Shown: piece by piece, positions 60,268 to 64,000 of the stretch | Numbering within the stretch: the stretch's first letter is position 1 | How the letters are laid out: each line of letters starts with the position of its first letter | From: Desulfitobacterium_A nosdiversum | GTDB taxonomy: Bacteria > Bacillota > Desulfitobacteriia > Desulfitobacteriales > Desulfitobacteriaceae | Length of the DNA: 64,000 nt | Direction of reading: 5' to 3' | NCBI RefSeq assembly: GCF_049860565.1 | Contig: NZ_CP172056.1 | Span: forward strand, 930,001 to 994,000 | Notes under the pieces: model-generated | What the model was told of the DNA's origin: nothing | The model's database searches: none | Seen by the model: only the letters and a program-made list of their open reading frames with translations | Made by a program: the position numbers and the translations under genes

Positions 60268-60954
60268 ATGAAAAACATCTTGATTATTGAAGATGATTTG
60301 AATATTGCTGAACTGGAGCGGGATTACCTACAACTCAATGGCTACAAAGTGGATATTGTTCAGGATGGGGCCGGCGGGCTGAAAAAGGCTCTCTCCGGGG
60401 TCTACGATATTCTGATTGTTGATTTGATGCTGCCCCAAAAAGACGGGTTTGAAATTATCAAAGAGGTCAGGAAAAAGTTTGAGATTCCACTCATCGTTCT
60501 CTCTGCCCGTAATGAAGATATTGATAAAATAAGGGGATTGGATTACGGGGCGGATGATTATCTGACAAAGCCGTTTAGTCCGGCTGAACTTATGGCCCGG
60601 ATTAAATCTCATTTAAAAAGATACGAACGTTTGACCGGTAAAAACACGGCCGTTGAAGTGATTAATCACCGAGGTCTGGAAATTAATACTGCCTCGCATA
60701 AAGTTTATGTGAATGGAAAGGAAGTTCAACTCACCACCAAAGAATACGAAATTCTGCTTTTCTTTGCTGCCAACCCAAATATTGTTTTTACGAAAGAGCA
60801 TTTGGTGGATACTCTTTGGGGTGAAGATTATTACGGAGATCTTGCAACTGTGCCGGTTCATATCCAAAAAATAAGGAAGAAGATCGAAAAAGATCCGGCG
60901 AACCCGGAATATATTGAAACCATATGGGGAACAGGGTATAGATTTAATCCATAA
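60268..60954 (+). CDS. OmpR-family response regulator
   Basis: A 228-residue regulator. Receiver domain (about residues 1-115): acidic pocket IIEDD, phospho-Asp in DILIVDLMLPQKDG, Thr/Ser in LIVLSARN and Lys in DYLTKPFSP. Winged helix from about 130 (LTTKEYEILLFFAANPNIVFTKEHLVDTLWG; VPVHIQKIRKKIE; ETIWGTGYRF). ATG 60268 behind GAGGT is preferred to 60256. It follows the kinase by 54 bases; a terminator comes after. Confidence 0.95.
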   Translation: MKNILIIEDDLNIAELERDYLQLNGYKVDIVQDGAGGLKKALSGVYDILIVDLMLPQKDGFEIIKEVRKKFEIPLIVLSARNEDIDKIRGLDYGADDYLTKPFSPAELMARIKSHLKRYERLTGKNTAVEVINHRGLEINTASHKVYVNGKEVQLTTKEYEILLFFAANPNIVFTKEHLVDTLWGEDYYGDLATVPVHIQKIRKKIEKDPANPEYIETIWGTGYRFNP

Positions 60955-60958
60955 CAAT

Positions 60959-60994
60959 AAAGCCAGATCGTTTAAACAACGCATCTGGCTTTTT
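60959..60994 (+). terminator. Intrinsic terminator after the two-component pair
   Basis: AAAGCCAGAT / ATCTGGCTTT stem with a loop CGTTTAAACAACGC, followed by TTT. Confidence 0.85.
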
Positions 60995-61117
60995 GCATCA
61001 CCGAAAATAAGAATATTGGAGTAATAAACCTAAAGCAGATATTGCCCAAGTTTCAAAGTATCTAATTTTTCATAAGATATATTGACTTTGGCTAACGAGC
61101 CGAAAGAAGGTGACAAA

Positions 61118-61687
61118 ATGAATGATCAAAATCTTATAAATAAACTTTTTGGAGTAATCAAAGAATCAATTACTTCTATGAATGAGAATATGAATAATAG
61201 CAGTGATCAAATTGACGGCGGAGCAGCAACATTAACAGATGATATAGAAAACGAACATGAAATAAAGAGGTTGTGCAGGGATTTTGCAAAAACTTTAAAT
61301 GATCGAAATTATGAGCAATTAGATGGTAGGGCAGAGTATCATCTTTATACAGTGGATCACCTTATAGAGCTCATCAAGAACAATGATGAACAAAATACGG
61401 AAAAACTGTTTAACGAAAACAAGATTAAATCAAAGTTTGAAGATTGTGAGTTCCTTAAAATTACTTTAAGTGAAGACAAAGAACAGGCTGAAGTAATTTA
61501 TAATGTAAGAACCTGTATTATCAGTGCTGAAGATAAATACTTTAAATCCTTAAATAAAAAGAACAATAAGAAGATGCGAATTAGTGCGGGAACTCCTTTT
61601 AGCAATTGTTATACGCTTGCAGTAAAAAAGGAAAAAGGAGTATGGAAAATAGATGAATTTGAATCCTCCGATGAAAACATGAAATAG
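61118..61687 (+). CDS. Uncharacterised protein, NTF2-like fold suspected
   Basis: A 189-residue soluble protein. Residues 60-185 (RLCRDFAKTLNDRNYEQLDG … LAVKKEKGVWKIDEFES) show a helix-helix-strand plan like NTF2/DUF4878 domains; this is weak evidence. ATG 61118 with GAAGGTG site is chosen over TTG 61082. No signal peptide. Gap 61688-61873 holds no gene. Confidence 0.65.
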   Translation: MNDQNLINKLFGVIKESITSMNENMNNSSDQIDGGAATLTDDIENEHEIKRLCRDFAKTLNDRNYEQLDGRAEYHLYTVDHLIELIKNNDEQNTEKLFNENKIKSKFEDCEFLKITLSEDKEQAEVIYNVRTCIISAEDKYFKSLNKKNNKKMRISAGTPFSNCYTLAVKKEKGVWKIDEFESSDENMK

Positions 61688-61873
61688 GCACGAATTATTA
61701 GCCTAAAGAGTCTGGGGATTACTTTGTATTGTCCATAATATAGAAAAGTGGTTGCTGCTACAGTGTAGAAATTAAGTTTCCGTACAGTCCCTATTTTTTA
61801 TTCAAGGTATATTGCCCATACGCATAGGCACATAATAATTAAAATATTGAAAAAAGGAAAAGAGCAATCAAGC

Positions 61874-62320
61874 ATGGATGATAAGTTAATTTCCAGACTA
61901 AAAGAATTCTATAAACTTGAGACTTTTCAAGTTGCCTTCTATAAAGCACAAGCAGATTCGGCTGCCAATGAATATTACGGTAAAGTCTTTCAAAAGTTGG
62001 TTAATATTGAACAAGGCCACGCTGATTATTACGCAGATCTAATTGAGCGTGCCGGAGAAGTAGTCCCTTCCTTTATCGGTTCAGTATTCAAGTTGGCCGG
62101 TGATTTTATTGGGGAAGGTGTTGAACAGATTGGTCAACATGACACTTGTACGCTAGGTGTAATGCTTGAAAATAAAGCTATTAAAAAATATCGAACTTTT
62201 ATCAAAGAAAGTAAGGATAAGAATTACATTGAGATCAGAAATAAACTTATGGAATTTCTTCTCGACGAAGAATTTCATGCGCTATGGCTTCGGGAATATG
62301 CAAAGCATCATCCAAATTGA
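61874..62320 (+). CDS. Ferritin-like diiron-type protein
   Basis: A 148-residue four-helix-bundle protein. Paired metal ligands are suggested by LETFQVAFYKAQ, NIEQGHADYYAD (E-x2-H), LENKAIKKYRTF and LLDEEFHALWLREY (E-x2-H). The pattern fits COQ7-like or rubrerythrin-like diiron proteins. ATG 61874 is likely, though a TTG frame begins at 61847. Substrate unknown; an oxidative-stress role is plausible. Confidence 0.75.
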   Translation: MDDKLISRLKEFYKLETFQVAFYKAQADSAANEYYGKVFQKLVNIEQGHADYYADLIERAGEVVPSFIGSVFKLAGDFIGEGVEQIGQHDTCTLGVMLENKAIKKYRTFIKESKDKNYIEIRNKLMEFLLDEEFHALWLREYAKHHPN

Positions 62321-62499
62321 TTCAGTAGTTTCTTCAGTTTACCTAAAGAATCGAAAACTATAACTGTACCAGCGGAAATGGTTGCAAAGTTTGATATAAG
62401 AAATGGGACGTAAATCTTTGTCTCTCAGAGCGAGATTAAGGGAGAACTGACGAATTATAGTATGAGCTCCATATGTGCAAGTGGATATTGTGCGAGATG

Positions 62500-62526
62500 T
62501 AAAAAGAGGCGGCCTTTTTGGCCGCT
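62500..62526 (-). terminator. Terminator of the minus-strand small gene
   Basis: GCGGCC / GGCCGC stem around AAAAA, followed on the minus strand by CTCTTTTT. It lies just past the stop of the gene at 62535. No gene is seen in 62321-62499. Confidence 0.82.
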
Positions 62527-62534
62527 TAAAAGTT

Positions 62535-62798
62535 TTATTGGCTTACGAAAGTAATTTGCCGGATTGGAATCCTTACCACAGGACGGATCCCGTCAATAGG
62601 TGTCCCAATATTGGAGAACAGTTGAGCATTAGTCAATAATGCGACACCGTCCTGCAATCCGCCAAAGGAACCTCTCCAGAAACTTGAGTTTTCGCCGATT
62701 AAAAGGATTGTACCGATTGGGAAAGTGTCAAAAAGTCCTAGAATGAAAGGAACTGTTGGACCACAAAACGTTCTAAAAGGTGTTCCTAATAGAGACAT
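62535..62798 (-). CDS. Small uncharacterised protein (87 aa)
   Basis: An 87-residue hydrophobic, Gly/Phe/Thr-rich protein (MSLLGTPFRTFCGPTVPFIL). It has a GAGAGGGG ribosome site and its own terminator, so it is probably real. No helix is long and clean enough to be called a membrane span with confidence. Similar small proteins occur in spore outer layers, but no function is assigned. Confidence 0.65.
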   Translation of the reverse strand: MSLLGTPFRTFCGPTVPFILGLFDTFPIGTILLIGENSSFWRGSFGGLQDGVALLTNAQLFSNIGTPIDGIRPVVRIPIRQITFVSQ

Positions 62799-62847
62799 TG
62801 TATAACCCCTCTCTTTTGTTTATTGGCTTTTTGAATGAGCCTAAAAG

Positions 62848-63108
62848 ATGAGAATGAGAAGGGTTTTTTTTATTTCTGATATAGATTATGATGGCTTGGA
62901 CAGAAATGTTACTTCTACCCTAAAACCTTTTCGAAATACAAATGCAACCTTTCTTGTTGATTCTGTCGAGGAATTCAGGAATTATATTGAGCAACAGGGA
63001 GGAAAAATTATCTGTGGGATTAAGGATGTCCCGACAGGTTGGAATATGATAGTGAAACACCCCGACGGTGCCGTAATTGAGTATGTTGAACATTTTAAGG
63101 AGAACTAA
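62848..63108 (+). CDS. Half VOC (glyoxalase-type) domain protein
   Basis: An 86-residue protein resembling the second beta-alpha-beta module of a vicinal oxygen chelate domain: ATFLVDSVEEFRNYIEQQGGKIICGIKDVPTGWNMIVKHPDGAVIEYVEH. The first module is missing upstream, so it is a truncated gene or a natural single-module form. No good ribosome site. Confidence 0.6.
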   Translation: MRMRRVFFISDIDYDGLDRNVTSTLKPFRNTNATFLVDSVEEFRNYIEQQGGKIICGIKDVPTGWNMIVKHPDGAVIEYVEHFKEN

Positions 63109-63123
63109 TCGACCAAAAACAAA

Positions 63124-63738
63124 TTAATTGCTTAAAAATTTTTCACTGCCGATAATCCGGCCGACCACCTCGGCATAATCCTCCCCATAGGGGATATCTT
63201 TGTTGGCAATCAGAACCGAAATTCCGTGCACCAAACCCCAACAGTAAAGCATAAGTTCTTTTTGTCCCATCGTTTCACTGGGAAAAGCTTTATGACAACG
63301 TTCTACAGCATTGAAAAAAGTCTGAAAGGGATGACCGCTTCCCAAATGGCTTTCCTGAAGGCAATTGTGGTCGCTATTAATTTTATGACGGATATCGCTT
63401 AAAAAAAGCAGCCGCAGGTATTCCGGGTTCTTGACAAAAAAATCAATATAAGCGATACCCATTTCTTGTAGCTGTTTTTTAGGATTATCTGAGAACTTCT
63501 CCACGGCCTGTTTCAGGCTTTGGTCAAACTCCCGCATAGCTTCCCCGGCAATGGCCGTAATTAATTCATCCTTGTCCTTAAAATGGCGGTATGGCGCTGT
63601 TTGGCTGACATGACATGCTTTGGCCACTTTGCGCAGAGAGAACCCTTCATAGCCTTCCTGGTCCAGAAGTTTTAGTCCCATCCTGATTAATTCGGCTTTT
63701 AAGTCGCCATGATGATAACTTTGACTGGCCACAGGCAC
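63124..63738 (-). CDS. TetR/AcrR-family regulator (WHG-domain type)
   Basis: A 204-residue repressor with the N-terminal helix-turn-helix SLRKVAKACHVSQTAPYRHFKDKDELI (about residues 34-60) and a C-terminal ligand domain starting at YIDFFVKNPEYLRLLF, typical of the WHG type. Starts at GTG behind GAAAGGATG. It is divergent from the flavodoxin-like gene, with two 21-base direct repeats in the shared gap, the likely operators. Confidence 0.9.
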   Translation of the reverse strand: MPVASQSYHHGDLKAELIRMGLKLLDQEGYEGFSLRKVAKACHVSQTAPYRHFKDKDELITAIAGEAMREFDQSLKQAVEKFSDNPKKQLQEMGIAYIDFFVKNPEYLRLLFLSDIRHKINSDHNCLQESHLGSGHPFQTFFNAVERCHKAFPSETMGQKELMLYCWGLVHGISVLIANKDIPYGEDYAEVVGRIIGSEKFLSN

Positions 63739-63792
63739 TTCATCCTTTCCTTTCAGAGTGAGCTAAAAATTTATAAGGTAATTATAGCACTC

Positions 63793-63846
63793 GATGTTGA
63801 CACAGTAAACATTCAGCGCTATATTGATGTTAACACAGTAAACATT
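63793..63846. promoter_or_regulatory. Two direct repeats, likely TetR operators
   Basis: The 21-base repeats 63793-63813 and 63826-63846 differ at one position and start 33 bases apart (about three turns). Each contains an imperfect dyad TGTT…AACA. They lie between the divergent TetR and oxidoreductase genes. Confidence 0.82.
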
Positions 63847-63862
63847 AGAAAGGAGAAAGAGG

Positions 63863-64000
63863 ATGCAAGCGTTTATCATCTCGGATCAAGAGTACCAAAA
63901 CGAGGAATTTACCCGGTTGCATGACCTAGTAAGCCACTATTTGTCAGAAAAGGGTATGCCGGTAGAAGAAACCCGGATTGCTAAAGATGATCTCGCTTTC
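63863..64000 (+). CDS. Flavodoxin-like / NAD(P)H oxidoreductase, 3' truncated by window edge
   Basis: The first 46 codons of a gene with an excellent AAGGAGAAAGAGG site: MQAFIISDQEYQNEEFTRLH then DLVSHYLSEKGMPVEETRIAKDDLAF. The beta1-alpha1-beta2 pattern is that of flavodoxin-like NADPH-dependent FMN reductases. The rest lies outside the window, so the function is tentative. Probably repressed by the divergent TetR protein. Confidence 0.7.
   Translation, partial: MQAFIISDQEYQNEEFTRLHDLVSHYLSEKGMPVEETRIAKDDLAF

Noticed and set aside
1..64000. CRISPR array
   Set aside because: I looked for regularly spaced 25-40 base repeats and saw none; the only regular tandem is the 11-base triple at 37926.
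1..64000. tRNA or rRNA genes
   Set aside because: No cloverleaf with GGTTCRAAT-type arms was found apart from the tRNA-like part of tmRNA.

Overview
The window looks like chromosome of a spore-forming anaerobic member of the Clostridia, most like the Desulfosporosinus/Desulfitobacterium group. This is inference from gene content: a compact glycolytic operon, a K+-type membrane pyrophosphatase, a sigma-54 controlled short-chain acyl-CoA operon, CotS/CotSA- and CotA-like spore coat genes, cell-wall-binding (CWB2) proteins and c-di-GMP-I riboswitches. No 16S or other phylogenetic marker is present to settle the genus.

Region by region. 1-8.5 kb: end of pgk, then tpiA, gpmI, eno, secG, hppA and a PAS/AAA+ sigma-54 activator. 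8.5-13.7 kb: a sigma-54 promoter with upstream palindromes drives CoA-transferase, SDR reductase, thiolase and a GntP-type permease. Together these could import a short hydroxy acid such as 3-hydroxybutyrate, activate it, oxidise it and cleave it to acetyl-CoA. 13.9-16.9 kb: smpB, an AbrB/UbiB-like pair and a His-rich protein. 16.9-22.3 kb: a minus-strand TetR / ABC ATPase / FtsX-type permease / membrane-fusion protein efflux operon with two clear TetR operators. 22.34-22.69 kb: tmRNA (ssrA), encoding a tag read as VNNENYALAA.

22.7-32.3 kb is an accessory island just after the tmRNA 3' end. It is bounded by a shared 18-bp repeat and holds an IS3 remnant, an Upf1-like helicase fused to a PD-(D/E)XK-type nuclease, three partner genes (one DUF5677-like, one unrecognised, one with a PD-(D/E)XK-like core) and a separate SEC-C/TPR/HEPN-like gene. 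Both transcription units are preceded by a near-identical short module: sigma-A promoter (TTGA-N17-TATAAT), about 75-85 nt of related sequence, then an intrinsic terminator. These are paralogous small RNAs or attenuator leaders. This shared leader on a helicase/nuclease operon and on a HEPN-like gene is the best candidate here for an undescribed (probably defence) system.

32.3-38 kb: a small conserved protein, an autoregulated MarR gene with a QueG-like Fe-S reductase, an XRE/nucleotidyltransferase-fold pair, and a CWB2 protein. 38-44.7 kb: a c-di-GMP-I riboswitch with a readable terminator/antiterminator ahead of a chemoreceptor, a NAGPA-type glycosidase with a membrane partner, and a TcyP-like symporter. 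44.8-54 kb: an IS66 remnant, spore-surface type genes (multicopper oxidase with DUF11 tail, CotS-CotSA fusion), and a second c-di-GMP-I riboswitch ahead of a second CWB2 gene. 54-64 kb: an ECF sigma gene with an in-frame stop plus its DUF4179-type anti-sigma gene, a DUF4362-type lipoprotein, a His-rich sensor kinase/response regulator pair, a ferritin-like protein, a half VOC domain, and a TetR gene divergent from a flavodoxin-like gene that runs off the end.

All family assignments were made by eye from motifs; none has been confirmed by a database search.
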